A stretch of 64,000 nucleotides of DNA from Mesostigma viride (lineage: Eukaryota > Streptophyta > Mesostigmatophyceae > Mesostigmatales > Mesostigmataceae): contig RPFO01000941.1 in the NCBI GenBank assembly GCA_009746045.1, positions 1-64,000 on the forward strand, written 5' to 3'. The position numbers and the translations under genes were made by a program. The notes below the pieces were generated by a model, which worked only from the letters and a program-made list of their open reading frames with translations, was not told where the DNA came from and made no database searches. Shown piece by piece: positions 43,033 through 54,947 of this stretch (positions are counted from its first letter, which is position 1; every line of letters begins with the position of its first letter).

Positions 43033-45462
43033 ATGTCTAACCCAAATGCTAACAAGGGTAAGGCTCCAATGTACCCCAGGAGCCGGTCCAGCACTCCGAC
43101 GTCCTCGTCGTCAGGGACGTCGGACTCGGAGCTCGCCGCCCAGGCTGAGATTGAGCGGGCGGCTAGGAGCTTCAATCAGTCTATGGAGGCTGACCCGTCG
43201 ACGTCCGGGACGTCCTCATCGGGCCACTGGTCCGATGGTTCTTATAGCAGCGTTGTGCTGCGAGTGCCCCTGTATCCGCAGGGGAGGGGATCCACGCCTG
43301 TGGTGAACAGGCCGAGGGGTCCTCCCTACGCCCCGACAGCTGCAGCGGCGGGGGCGGGACCTTCTGCACCTCCTGCAGAGGAGGAGTCCATGGAGCTGTA
43401 CGGGCTGCAGCCGGGTTCCTCAGCCGAGGAGCAGGACGACGCCCGTTCGCGGCAGGTGGCCGCAGATGAAGGCTTCGCCAGGGCGATGGCTGAGCGCGAG
43501 GAGAGAGAGTTTCGGCGCGCGGACACGCACGCTCGTGCTCGCGCCCAGCAGAGGGCGGATGCTGAGAACGTGCGCCGGGCGTTGTTTCGCAGCGATGTGG
43601 CTTCTGGCGAGGAGCAGTTTGAGGTGATGCGTCGGGGGGACCTTGCATGTTTTAAGAGTCTGCGTCGGTCTCGTGAGCCGAAGGTACACCTAGGTGTGCA
43701 TCAGGAGTTGGAGTTCTCTTTGACAGGTCCGTCGGGGGCATCTGCTGAGGACGAGATCCTCATGACCCCGGCAATGGTGGCGCGGGAGCGTGAAGCGCAG
43801 AAGCGCATGGAGACATTCACAGCCGACAAGCTCCGTCGGCAGGCGCGGAGGGCCGCGGCAGAGGCCAAGAAGGAGCGCGAGCAGGCGGAGCGGGAGAGGC
43901 AGGTTGCGCTGGCGGAGCGCATCAAGCTCAAAATGTCGATCACCCAGGTGCGCCGGGACCGGATGGTCCGCGAGCTCAGGGTATGGAAAAAGGCGCAGGC
44001 GATGAAGCTGCAGCGCATGGCTGAGATGGAGGCGCCTGGCAGGCAGGAGGCGCAGGAGCGTTACCGACGCTCGCTGGCACGGTGGGAAGCCAATGTGGGC
44101 AGGATGGAGGGGCGCATCCTGAAGCAGCGACGACGCATGCTCAAGCATGCACGTAAGACAGCGGTGAGGGGACCGCTTGGTGAAGCGGTGAGAGCCGAGT
44201 TTGGCCTTGGGGCGGATGAGGATGTTTCTGCAAGCCAAATGTTTTATTATTTGTCGCAACCCAAGAAGACCATCACCAACCGTGATGGCACTGCCGCACG
44301 CACGCGTGTTTACAGGCAGCCTGGTGCAGCCGGGCCGTCTAACCTGTCCAACAGGGAGGACATCATCGAGCAGCTTCAGCTGGCGCAGGCCATGCTGGAA
44401 GGCGACCATCCGCTGTCTCCCGGCGAGCAGGAGAGGTTGGCCGACACCGTGACCAGGCTGGTGGCATCGCTGAAGCCGGTCAAGCGCAGGGCGCAGGCAG
44501 AGGCATGCGCACCGCAGCCAAAGCGTAGGAGGGACGAGGGGGCGGATGGCGACGAGGGGGGCAACCAGGGCGGGGTAGGACACGGCACCCAGGAGTCTGC
44601 ACCAACACGGCACGAGGGCGGTGAGCGGCAGCAGCAGCAGCAGCAACAGCAACAGCAGCAGCAGCAGCAGCCGCCTGCGGGAGCGACCACAACCTCCAAC
44701 ATGGCCTTGAATAGGCCCAGGTTTGATCCAAAAAAGAAAGAGGACAAGCTAGTGTTCCCGGGTTTGCCAGAGGGCCATACCCAGGACGAAGCTAGGGAGT
44801 GGTTGTTTAAGTTGTCACATGCCTATGCTAGTGATAATGTCCGTGATTGGTTTGCCTCTCTACGTGCGTCCACACCCATCCATCAATCTGCCAAGCCTAT
44901 CCAGCAGTTGGTACAATTGTACCAAAAGCGTGCCAGCAGCGGGGTAGACGTGGCAGAAAATGTGTTGTGGGCGCAGTTCATGGTTGATCTTAGGGCACTT
45001 GTTACCACGGGGGAGCACTTAGAAGTGCTTAAGGGCTTCCAGTGGATAGAGGCCTATAAGGTCAATAAGCGTGACTATGTGAGTGACAACAAAAAGTATG
45101 TCATGTACATAGAGGGGATGAGGAGCTGAAGAAGCTCAATGCCAAGTACCTAGTACACCTATGGCTACAAAAGGCAGAACTGGACCCTACCACCCTGTCA
45201 GTAATCCTGGCAGGTCTGAAGGATAAGTGGGAGGACTTCAGGAAGGCAATGGCCTATGTGCAGCAATGCCTAGAGCCGTTTGCTGCTGCAGCCAAGGATG
45301 TAAAGGTGAAGCAGGTAAAGGGGGAGGAAGCCTCAGGTACGGGGCTCTCCAAGAAGCAGATGCAGTCGCTGGTGGCCCAGGTAAAGGCGGTAATGGGGGG
45401 GATAAAAACAAAAACAACAAAAGTGGGGGAGGTGGAAACAAGGGGGGGGAAAGAACAATAAC
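43033..45462 (+). pseudogene. gag: Copia-5 Gag (frameshift near 45120)
   Basis: The ATG at 43033 (MSNPNANKGK) is the first one outside the LTR in a frame open to 45129. It has a Ser/Pro-rich N-terminus, a long charged Ala/Glu/Arg-rich coiled-coil-like part (about residues 150-340), a Gln run (CAG repeat, 44629-44671) and a capsid-like domain with VFPGLPEGHTQDEAREW and SLRASTPIHQS, as in Copia-2. A missing base in the G-run near 45115 ends the frame; homology continues in another frame (ELKKLNAKYL) to about 45460, where a Lys/Asn/Gly-rich tract leads to the pol frame. It is dead unless frameshifting rescues it. Confidence 0.8.
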
Positions 45463-45534
45463 AATAAAAACAGAAAACAAAGTGGGGGAGCTAGCAAGCC
45501 AGGGGGTGCTAAGCCAGCAGGGGGGGACAAGAGG

Positions 45535-47141
45535 TTGCCTCATGACCCCACCAAACATTGCACTAGGTGCCTTTGTAAGGGGCACCTAAAAGATGATTGC
45601 TGGAAAGGCAAACCCGACTATGGTTCTGACGTTGATGTTTGTCCTGGATGCTGGAAAACACGTCACCCCATTGCAGCAGGAGCGCGCTGCACGGCTCCCA
45701 GGCACAACAAGACCACGCCAGGGCGCTACAACCGCGCGGGGGCGGCAGACCAGGGAGACTCCTGTAAGCTACCCTCACCATTTTTCACAAATGGTTTCCT
45801 GTTGCCTTCTGTCTGCCAAGTGTTGCCTGAGTGTGATGATGTGGATTGGGAAGTGGCATATGACATGACACTGTCACACATGATGCGTGACCCCACCATA
45901 GCTTCCCTTAATGCAGCAGCAGAAAAGGTAATCACGTATGGTGCTCTAGCAGAGCAACTGCACAAGGTTATGGGCCATGAGGCTGTGGCTGAAAGGCTAG
46001 CCAATAAAATACAAGGCCATGATCTGGAACAGATGTGCAGGCACGTACGTAAGCACTGTGAGCAATGTCAGCTATATGCTCCTAAGCCCAGAAAATGGCA
46101 TGTGGCCACACCACCACTGGCTAGAGGCAAACTGGTTGGGGATGTTATACACGTGGTGAAGGACACGGTATACTACCTAGTCATAAAGGATGCCTGGTCA
46201 AGGTTTGTGGTAGTGGAGCCCCTGCCTGGGATGGATAAAGAGCAGCTGCACAGAGCTTTACAGATAGCCTTGGCACGTTTTCACCCCATTGAAAAAGTAA
46301 TGCTGGATCAGCAGTTTCTCTGCATCCAGGACAGGAATGACCTGCCCAAGATAGAAGTGTCTGGGGCTCAAGATCATGAACGTCAGGGGTTGGTAGAACG
46401 TACCATGAGAGCCATCAGGGATGTGATAAGAAAAATGCCATCCAGGTTGGCTGACTCTGGTAGCTATGCTGACAGGGCATCTTGGGCAGCAGGGGTGACT
46501 ACCCAGCTAAACGCCAAACCAATAATGTCCTCACCTTTTGGGGAAATCACCCCAACTGGCCTTCAGTCAGGCAGCTATGCTTCAGAGGTACACACTCACT
46601 ACAACACACAAAGGCAGCACTTAGCCAAGTTGCTGGCAAAGAAAGACAAAAATAATGCCAGGCCTGTGTTTGAAGTGGGGGACCATGTGTTGTTTTTCAG
46701 AGAGGGTGACAGAGGAAGAGCACACTCTGCCAGATGGCACGGTCCAGCTGTAGTCACCAAAATTCATGAAGAAGGGACTGCAGTCACTATACAACATGAC
46801 AGAGAGCGTGTGGTCAGCAAGCATAGACTCAAGCTTTATTACCCACCACTGGCAGACGTGTCAGGGGTAGAATTCTTGGACATGGATTCAGAGCAGGAGT
46901 CTGGTGGATTGATCTCACCCAATGAATTGGCTAAGGACGTCATTGATGCAAGCACTAGCCGCACCACAGTAGAAGCTCCTGTGTTCCTCAGTAGTGCAGC
47001 CCCACTACAACCCAATAGTCCACCTGGGCAGGAGGACGGTGCACAGGGTGAGCAGCAGGTAGCCCCTCCCTCACACCTGGAGGAGTCACAAAATAGAGCA
47101 GATCCTGTCGTTCCCAGGAAGTCATTTGCTGAGATTCTTAA
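45535..47141 (+). CDS. pol: Copia-5 Pol, first part: zinc motifs and integrase
   Basis: CCHC knuckle CTRCLCKGHLKDDCW and the second cluster CPGCWKTRHP, as in Copia-2. Integrase HHCC (LHKVMGH ... CEQCQ); core with Asp in GDVIHVV, Asp in MLDQQF and Glu in LVERTM (29 residues between the last two); C-terminal part with GDHVLFFREG and HRLKLYYPPL. The frame is interrupted at 47141 by a TTAA-flanked insertion and continues at 48905. Removing the insertion with one TTAA keeps the frame open, so this is a clean split of one gene. The likely pol start lies upstream in the frameshift tract. Confidence 0.87.
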
Positions 47142-48900
47142 TGTCTAATCACCAAGAAAATGTCCTCAAATGAGGACATTTTCTAGCATGGATACCATTT
47201 GTAATAACTAACACATGTCAACACATCCATGGGTACGGCATGGAACCATGTTCATTTATGATATGTTCAAGAGTTGCAATGCTTAACATCCATGAAATAT
47301 GCTCATTGTATAATTGTTTACGATTTATTCATGCAGGGGGGTCGCTACGCGAGTGACCAAATAGCACTCAAGTCAACAATATGCCAAGAAAGAAGGCATG
47401 GCCAGGTCATGGCTGGTCCTGAAAATGCACCCAGGGTGCCCACAACATGTCTATGTTACACCCTCGCAGTCCTAGACCCTGCAGCCTGCCAGGGGGGGGG
47501 GCACAAAATGTAACTGGCAGCCAGGGACCATGGTGCAGGCCAAACAGCGGGTGTAAAGCTAGCTCAGTCCAAAGAGTGAAATATGATGCAAAAACTTGCC
47601 AAGGTTAGGTCCATGATCGTTAGTAGAGGCTCGGCTGCCACCACGGTGCTAAACCATCATGTTGAACCCTTACGTTATATATGAAACATATACTGCAAGG
47701 AGGCACAAGTTGTAACACAAGCACAATGTAAACATGACAAGCTCAAGTTTCTGAGCCAGTCTTGATCACTTGGACATGAGTTGAAGCATTAGAAACATAT
47801 GGGCAACATACCAGCAAGCCTTGAAAAACTTCTCAGCAACAAGGCAGTATATGTGTTGAATCAAACTAGCACATCGCAATTAAGCACAGCGACTTCTAGT
47901 TGCTGCTGTTTTGATAACGCAAGGCCGTTTACCTTTTCAGTGACGCAACGGGAAAAGAAAGTACCGCCCAGCAAACTTCCGTTATCCCCGGACATAAACG
48001 TAATCAAAACCACGAAGTTGGGCATTGAAAGCAACCGGAATTATCACGTCTGCGGGAGTTATAGGTTACAATCCGCTTAACACGCTTACTTAGAACGATG
48101 CGGTTGAGAATGACAGTCGGATCCTTGTTCTTTACGTGCGCCCAGGCCGCCAGCTGCGCGGGCCAGCTCAAGAAATATATATTAAAGGACGGTGACGCGT
48201 GGGAAGCACCAAGCCTTGCGGCAAAAGAAAAATCTGGCTCGCGCTCGCCCTGGTTTTCGCCAGGCGCGACTGCGACATCACGACGAAAAAATAGAGACTC
48301 TTTGACGCATGCAACTGCCCAGGTCCCTCTTCTCCCCATGTCGCCCATAAGCCCAGAAGCGTACCATAACCCATACTCGCGATATCCGCAGCGCCTGGGC
48401 GGAAAAAGAAATTGTAAAACCGAACTGCGAACTGACCTATCATGCGATCTACGTAGCTCTCAGATTTTCTTCAACAATGCCAAAATCCGTTCATGAACAA
48501 AATTTTCGACATATACAAAGCACCTGCACGTGAAGAATAGCATCTTCGAAATCACTAGATGACGATCTAAAATGCTGTCTTTGTCCGGGGCAAAATAATG
48601 CCCTATAACATTCAGGCAAGCCTCGGAACTGGCACGACCCCATAGCCGCCACTCGACAAAACACTCGATTGCATTGCGATGTTCTTGCTATTGTAGGTAC
48701 TTTTCGTCGCCTCATATTTTCCAGGTACGGTCGACCCCTGTCGACCCCAGGGGCTTGGCGCGCTCAGTACCTATCCCAGTTTCGCGCCAAAACCCACCAA
48801 GTGACCCTAGGACCAAATTTGGCGCCAAAACCGCGCCCCTGACCCCCCCCGTCTCAAACGAGGACTATGTCCTCAAATGAGGACATTTGGTTTTTGGACA
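47142..48900. mobile_element. TTAA-flanked DNA element (piggyBac-like footprint), non-autonomous
   Basis: TTAA lies at 47138-47141 and again at 48901-48904. The ends are imperfect inverted repeats: left TGTCTAATCACCAAG then AAAATGTCCTCA; right, inverted, TGTCCAAAAACCAA then ATGTCCTCA. Both ends also hold the palindrome GTCCTCAAATGAGGAC. The 1759 bp have no ORF that looks like a transposase; 48700-48850 is rich in GGCGC words. TTAA duplication and clean restoration of the host frame fit piggyBac-type transposition. The terminal bases are not the classical CCY of many piggyBac elements, so the superfamily is inferred. Confidence 0.85.
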
Positions 48901-51038
48901 TTAAGGCCTTGCACAAGGCACACAACACTAAAGCAGTTGTGGCAACAGGTACAGCACAGGTCAATGCTGTAGGGGATGCAGGTCAAGATCCTAGTATTTT
49001 GGCTGTAGACACCCAAGCACAGGTGAGTATCATCAGTGCAGCAGCTGTATCTGGTCTGAAAATGAAGGCCTCACCATGGGCTAGAGTGTCAGATTTTTCA
49101 GGCAAAACAAAAATGCAGGTCAAAGGTCAGGTGAGCATTCAAATCTTGGGTATGCCCACTCCATTTCAGGTGGTTGAGGGTTACTCAGGGAATGCCCTGT
49201 TAGGGGAACCTTTTGTATCTTACCCTGGTGTTGTCATCTCAGCTGGGAGGTTGAGTGTGGCAGGGGTAGGACAGGTGCCTCTAGATCATTTTAAAATCCC
49301 TTTGAGCCAGATTAGCACTGGGTTGGATGCTGCCATCAATGCAGTTAAGCCCAAGTACCTCCCAGGTCAGGAACCGTGTGTGGAGGACCTCATACACTCT
49401 CAAAAGCTACACCCTTCAGCGTTTGGGCTTGGTAGATGGGATGTTGCATCCATGTCTCCCCTGTCCTATGATGATATTGTACGGGACTGCCAGACGCAGA
49501 TTGGGTTTCTTAAGTGGCTGGAGGCTTTTACCAAAGCCAGGGAGGAGTGGGTTGTTCCAGATGCACGTAGTCCCACACACACACCACCTGTGACTCCTCT
49601 TGATGCTATGCCAGCTGGAGCCAAGAAGCTAAGGTTAAAGTTTGTGTGCAAGCATAAACCTCAGGCTGATGGGGGACCACCCATTCTCCATGCTAGGCCA
49701 TGTGTCACTGAGTTCAGGGGCTCTACAGAGCTGACAGAGGCTGAGCTTTATACTCCTGGTATTCAGCAAACGTCTCTCAAGGTGTTGCTTTCCTTGTTTT
49801 TGCATCAGCTTAATACAGGGAAGGATTATTATGTGTGTAAAGCCACAGATATCAAAAGAGCCTTTCTAAAGGGGGACCCTGCCATAGCACAGCAGGTCTG
49901 GAGAGGTCAGGTATACGTGGTGAATACTCCTAAGGTGTGGCACAGGGATATTGTTCAACCCTTGTTGAGGCCAAACCTGGGAGTTGAAGGGTTGCAGTCA
50001 GCTCCAAAAAATTTTAGGCTGTCTGCACAGGAGGTATTCATGAAGCTAGGGGCCACCTATGATGACATTGACCCTTAATTGTTTGTCATCCCACACCCTG
50101 ATGGAATGATGATGTTTGTATGGCATGGGGATGATCAGTTAATCTCAGGTCCTAGAGCTGCAGTGGATGCTTTCATAGCTCAGGTGTCTGCCAGTTTTGA
50201 GATTGGCAAGCAGCTAGAGCTGGGCAAGGAGCCAGTCAAGTTCTGTGGCATGATGCTTGAGTTGCTGCAGCAGCAGGGCAGCTGGGTTTGTTCCATGCAG
50301 GCCTCTGCTGAATACATTAAGTCTTGTCTGGATGTCCTGCCTGTCACCATCACCCCTGACATGTGCCCTACCATTAGAGGCAAGCTTGGTTGGCTATGTG
50401 CTACATGTGCACCCCACCTGGCTTTTGTGAGCAGGGTACATGATGAGGTACTACAGGAGGTAGGAGCACGGGCAATCAAGCAGCTGTTGCATGATGGTCC
50501 ACCTTTGATGCTTCACTCACTGGACCTGTTTACTCCCATTCACATCACGTGCATGATGGATAGTTCAATGGAGTCCAGGGTAGTTACCAAGGTTCAAGCC
50601 AGAGAGGCTGGATTGTTTTTCCTGCATAACCAAGGTGGGAAGAAGTCACTAGTCTCCTGGTTCAGTAGATTGCACAAGAGGAAAGCTGTGAGTAGCAATG
50701 TAGCTGAATGCAGGGCTGTGGTATCTTCTGTCTTGCATGCAAGGTATCTCAATCACTTGCTGGTCTGGCTTCAACACCAGGCTGGTAGCTCTGCAGGAGT
50801 GAAAGCACATTTGCTGACTGACTCTCAATCTATCATCTCTTTCCTTGCCAATCCTTTGGCTGTACACTCGGACCTGGATTGGATTGTGCTAAAACAGGAA
50901 TGCAAGTACCTGGAGTCTAAAGCCCACGTCAGGGACAAAGACAATGCTGCAGATGCACTGACCAAGGTGCCACAAGCAGCAGGACCACAATACCAGGTCT
51001 TGTATGGGTTGATGAACCCTGGTTACAGTCTGAAGTGA
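48901..51038 (+). pseudogene. pol: Copia-5 Pol, second part: protease-like, RT, RNase H (stop in RT)
   Basis: Protease-like domain AVDTQAQVSIIS (about 49003-49040), with NALLGEPF further on. RT follows with DIKRAFLKGD and, after an in-frame TAA at 50076-50078, HGDD at 50124-50135. RNase H has MDSSMES, AECRAV, TDSQSIISFL and ADALTK. The stop falls where relatives read Asp-Pro-Cys; Copia-6 also has TAA here, after the Cys codon. Otherwise the frame is open to 51038. Without readthrough no RT can be made. Confidence 0.87.
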
Positions 51039-51422
51039 CTGGCACATTGTACATGTTAGCCCATGACCCCCTGCCTAATACTGCAGCTGAAAGGCTGCAG
51101 TGGCAGCTGGGTAGTTTTCTGACAGTGAGAAGCACTGGTCTAGAAAGTTGGGACATGATGAATGTGTTATTTATTGAATAAAATTTTGTGAGACACCTGT
51201 TTTTTGGATGACCATGACATGCTGGGGCCTGGAGCACCCATCTCACTCAGTTAAGAAACCATGCTTGAGACATGGGGCCTTAATGCATCTCTTGTACATG
51301 TGTGAGGTGACCTTGGGGTCCTAGTAGGTTATGTGACAGTTTTTTTAAGGCATTGGGAATGGCTGCGTCCATTTGATGGCTATGTGTGTTTCTGTTGAAA
51401 CCCAAAGAAAACTTAAAGTGGG
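51039..51422 (+). other. Copia-5 3' noncoding
   Basis: No gene. It contains AATAAA at about 51177 and the purine-rich AAAGAAAACTTAAAGTGGG directly before the 3' LTR, a likely plus-strand primer. The same sequence in reverse is found at 52307-52693 in Copia-6. Confidence 0.75.
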
Positions 51423-51801
51423 AGTTAGTCTAAGTCTCCCGCCTGTAGCCTAAGTGGACACGTGCCAGCACCGCCGGCGCCCAATTGGGTACTGGGACGG
51501 TGCTGGACTAGTGCAGTCGTGGCATGGACACGTGGCTAGACTCAGTATGTGATGAGCCGGTACCTCAGTACCGGGACTGTAGTTGTCATGTTAGGCCTGA
51601 CTAGATCAGGTTGTAACTGATAGGCTAGTCCGTCCAGGATCAGTAAGTTAGGCTTAACTTACGCAAAGTCTGGTCAGCCGCAATTGACGGCTGACCAGCA
51701 GTATATGTGCCCTTCTATCCTAATGCCAAGGTGTCTCGTCGTTCACGCACACACGCCATTTGGCAGTGCCCAAGCATTCCAAGCTCAGTGTGTCCATAAC
51801 T
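51423..51801 (+). repeat. Copia-5 3' LTR
   Basis: 379 bp matching 42549-42927. It is followed by CACGC and Gypsy-2 sequence. Confidence 0.95.
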
Positions 51802-51919
51802 CACGCGCTCTTGCTCGGCTTGCCTCTGCGTCTGTGTCCAGTCAGCAGGGGCTGGAGAGGAAGGCAACCCCTGCACCCGCTCGAGAACCCTCCCATCCAG
51901 CAACACGTCCCCAGCGCAG
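51802..51919 (-). pseudogene. 118-bp Gypsy-2 remnant between Copia-5 and Copia-6
   Basis: On the minus strand it encodes the linker between RNase H and integrase: LLDGRVLERVQG ... QTQRQAEQERV. It joins in frame with 54953 on one side and 42548 on the other once one copy of each duplication (CGCAG, CACGC) is removed. This shows the two copia elements entered the same gypsy element about 110 bases apart. Confidence 0.9.
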
Positions 51920-52306
51920 AGTTAGTGCAGGCTGAGAGCTTGGGAAACTCAGTGCACGCAAACGATGCCAAATGGCCAGTGTGGAGACGACAAGACACCT
52001 TGGCATTAGGATAGAATGGCACATATACCGCTGGTCAGCCGTCAATTGCGGCTGACCAGACTTTGCGTAAGTTAAGCCTAACTTACTGATCCTGGACGGA
52101 CTAGCCTATCAGTTACAACCTGATCTAGTCAGTCCTAACATGACAACTACAGTCCCGGTACTGTGGTACCGGCTCATCACATACTGAGTATAGCCACGTG
52201 TCCATGCCACGACTGCTCTAGTCCAGCACCGTCCCAGTACCCAATTGGGCGCCGGCGGTGCTGGCACGTGTCCACTTAGGCTACAGGCGGGAGACTTAGA
52301 CTAACT
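51920..52306 (-). repeat. Copia-6 3' LTR
   Basis: About 387 bp, from AGTTAGTGCAGGC to GACTTAGACTAACT. It matches the inverse of the Copia-5 LTR from about 51985 onwards and diverges in the first 70 bases. It is followed by the inverse of Copia-5 3' noncoding sequence. Confidence 0.9.
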
Positions 52307-52693
52307 CCCACTTAAAGTTTTCTTTGGGTTTCAACAGAAACACACATAGCCATCAAATGGACGCAGCCAGTTCCAATGCCTTAGAAAAACTGTCACATAA
52401 CCTACTAGGACCCCAAGGTCACCTCACACATGTACAAGAGATGCATTAAAAAGGCCCCATGTCTCAAGCATGGTTTCTTAACTGATTGAGATGGGTGCTC
52501 AAGGCCCCAGCATGTCATGGTCATCCAAAAAACAGGTGTCTCACAAAATTTTATTCAATAAATAACACATTCATCATGTCCCAACTTTCTAGACCAGTGC
52601 TTCTCACTGTCAGAAAACTACCCAGCTGCCACTGCAGCCTTTCAGCTGCAGTATTAGGCAGGGGGTCATGGGCTAACATGTACAATGTGCCAG

Positions 52694-54666
52694 TCACTTC
52701 AGACTGTAACCAGGGTTCATCAACCCATACAAGAACTGGTACTGTGGTCCTGCTGCCTGTGGCACCTTGGTCAGTGCATCTGCAGCATTGTCTTTGTCCC
52801 TGACGTGGGCTTTAGACTCCAGGTACTTGCATTCCTGTTTTAGCACAATCCAATCCAGGTCCGAGTGTACAGCCAAAGGATTGGCAAGGAAAGAGATGAT
52901 AGATTGAGAGTCAGTCAGCAAATGTGCTTTCACTCCTGCAGAGCTACCAGCCTGGTGTTGAAGCCAGACCAGCAAGTGATTGAGATACCTGGCATGCAAG
53001 ACAGAAGATACCACAGCCCTGCATTCAGCTACATTGCTACTCACAGCTTTCCTCTTGTGCAATCTACTGAACCAGGAGACTAGTGACTTCTTCCCACCTT
53101 GGTTATGCAGGAATAACAATCCAGCCTCTCTGGCTTGCACCTTGGTAACTACCCTGGACTCCATTAAACTATCCATCATGCACGTGATGTGAATGGGAGT
53201 AAACAGATCCAGTGAGTGAAGCATCAAAGGTGGACCATCATGCAATAACTGCTTGATTGCCCGTGCTCCTACCTCCTGTAGCACCTCATCATCTACCCTG
53301 CTCACAAAAGCCATGCAGGTGGGGTGCACATGTAGCACATAGCCAACCAAGCTTGCCTCTAATGGTAGGGCACAAGTCAGGGGTGATGGTGACAGGCAGG
53401 ATATCCAGACAAGACTTAATGTACTCAGCAGAGGCCTGCATGGAACAAACCCAGCTGCCCTGCTGCTGCAGCAACTCAAGCATCATGCCACAGAACTTGA
53501 CTGGCTCCTTGCCCAGCTCTAGCTGCTTGCCAATCTCAAAACTGGCAGACACCTGAGCTATATGAAAGCATCCACTGCAGCTCTAGGACCTGAGATTAAC
53601 TGATCATCCCCATGCCATACAAACATCATCATTCCATCAGGGTGTGGGATGACAAACAATTAGCAAGGGTCAATGTCATCATAGGTGGCCCCTAGCTTCA
53701 TGAATACCTCCTGTGCAGACAGCCTAAAATTTTTTGGAGCTGACTGCAACCCTTCAACTCCCAGGTCTGGCCTCAACAAGGGTTGTACAATATCCCTGTG
53801 CCACACCTTGGGAGCATTCACCACGTATATCTGACCTCTCCAGACCTGCTGTGCTATGGCCGGGTCCCCCTTTAGAAAGGCTCTTTTGATATCTGTGGCT
53901 TTACACACATAATAATCCTTCCCTGTGTTAAGCTGATGCAAAAACAAGGAAAGCAACACCTTGAGAGACGTTTGCTGAATACCAGGAGTATAAAGCTCAG
54001 CCTCTGTCAGCTCTGTAGAGCCCCTGAACTCAGTGACACATGGCCTAGCATGGAAAATGGGTGGTCCCCCATCAGCCTGAGGTTTATGCTTGCACACAAA
54101 CTTTAACCTTAGCTTCTTGGCTCCAGCTGGCATAGCATCAAGAGGAGTCACAGGTGGTGTGTGTGTGGGACTACGTGCATCTGGAACAACCCACTCCTCC
54201 CTGGCTTTGGTAAAAGCCTCCAGCCACTTAAGAAACCCAATCTGCGTCTGGCAGTCCCGTACAATATCATCATAGGACAGGGGAGACATGGATGCAACAT
54301 CCCATCTACCAAGCCCAAACGCTGAAGGGTGTAGCTTTTGAGAGTGTATGAGGTCCTCCGCACATGGTTCCTGACCTGGGAGGTACTTGGGCTTAACTGC
54401 ATTGATGGCAGCATCCAACCCAGTGCTAATCTGGCTCAAAGGGATTTTAAAATGATCTAGAGGTACCTGTCCTACCCCAGCCACACTCAACCTCCCAGCT
54501 GAGATGACAACACCAGGGTAAGATACAAAAGGTTCCCCTAACAGGGCATTCCCTGAGTAATCCTCAACCACCTGAAATGGAGTGGGCATACCCAAGATTT
54601 GAATGCTCACCTGACCTTTGACCTGCATTTTTGTTTTGCCTGAAAAATCTGACACTCTAGCCCATC
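52694..54666 (-). pseudogene. pol: Copia-6 protease-like to RNase H remnant
   Basis: Read on the minus strand it starts inside the protease-like domain at SDFSGKTKMQVKG and continues through ALLGEPF, the RT blocks DIKRAFLKGD and YDDIDPC followed by TAA (about 53660), the HGDD region, SFEIGKQLEL and RNase H to ADALTK. Frame changes lie near 53560 and 53310. It is nearly identical to Copia-5 over its length. No function is possible. Confidence 0.9.
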
Positions 54667-54947
54667 TACCGCTGGTCAGCCGTCAATTGCGGCTGACCAG
54701 ACTTTGCGTAAGTTAAGCCTAACTTACTGATCCTGGACGGACTAGCCTATCAGTTACAACCTGATCTAGTCAGTCCTAACATGACAACTACAGTCCCGGT
54801 ACTGTGGTACCGGCTCATCACATACTGAGTATAGCCACGTGTCCATGCCACGACTGCTCTAGTCCAGCACCGTCCCAGTACCCAATTGGGCGCCGGCGGT
54901 GCTGGCACATGTCCACTTAGGCTACAGGCGGGAGACTTAGACTAATT
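54667..54947 (-). repeat. Copia-6 truncated 5' LTR
   Basis: About 281 bp, CGCTGGTCAGCCGTCAATTG to GACTTAGACTAATT. It is fused at about 54660-54667 to the protease-like domain, with ATGGG-type microhomology near the junction. The missing part is the inner LTR end beyond the TATATG word. It is followed by CGCAG. Confidence 0.9.

Larger units (their letters stand above)
42549..51801 (+). mobile_element. Copia-5: copia-like retrotransposon in Gypsy-2, lineage II
   Basis: 379-bp LTRs at 42549-42927 and 51423-51801 with one difference seen (AAGTGACGG/AATTGACGG); duplication CACGC at 42544-42548 and 51802-51806. It is young by LTR identity, but gag has frameshifts, pol contains a TTAA-flanked DNA element (47142-48900) and an in-frame stop lies in RT. 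Proteins are closest to Copia-2. LTR ends are AGTTAG...ATAACT. Confidence 0.95.
51920..54947 (-). mobile_element. Copia-6: internally deleted lineage II copia in Gypsy-2
   Basis: Duplication CGCAG at 51915-51919 and 54948-54952. The 3' LTR is 51920-52306 and a truncated 5' LTR is about 54667-54947. Between them remain only part of the protease-like domain, RT and RNase H; gag, integrase and the inner end of the 5' LTR are gone. Sequence is very close to Copia-5 in pol and in 3' noncoding, but the outer part of the LTR differs (51920-52000). Confidence 0.92.
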
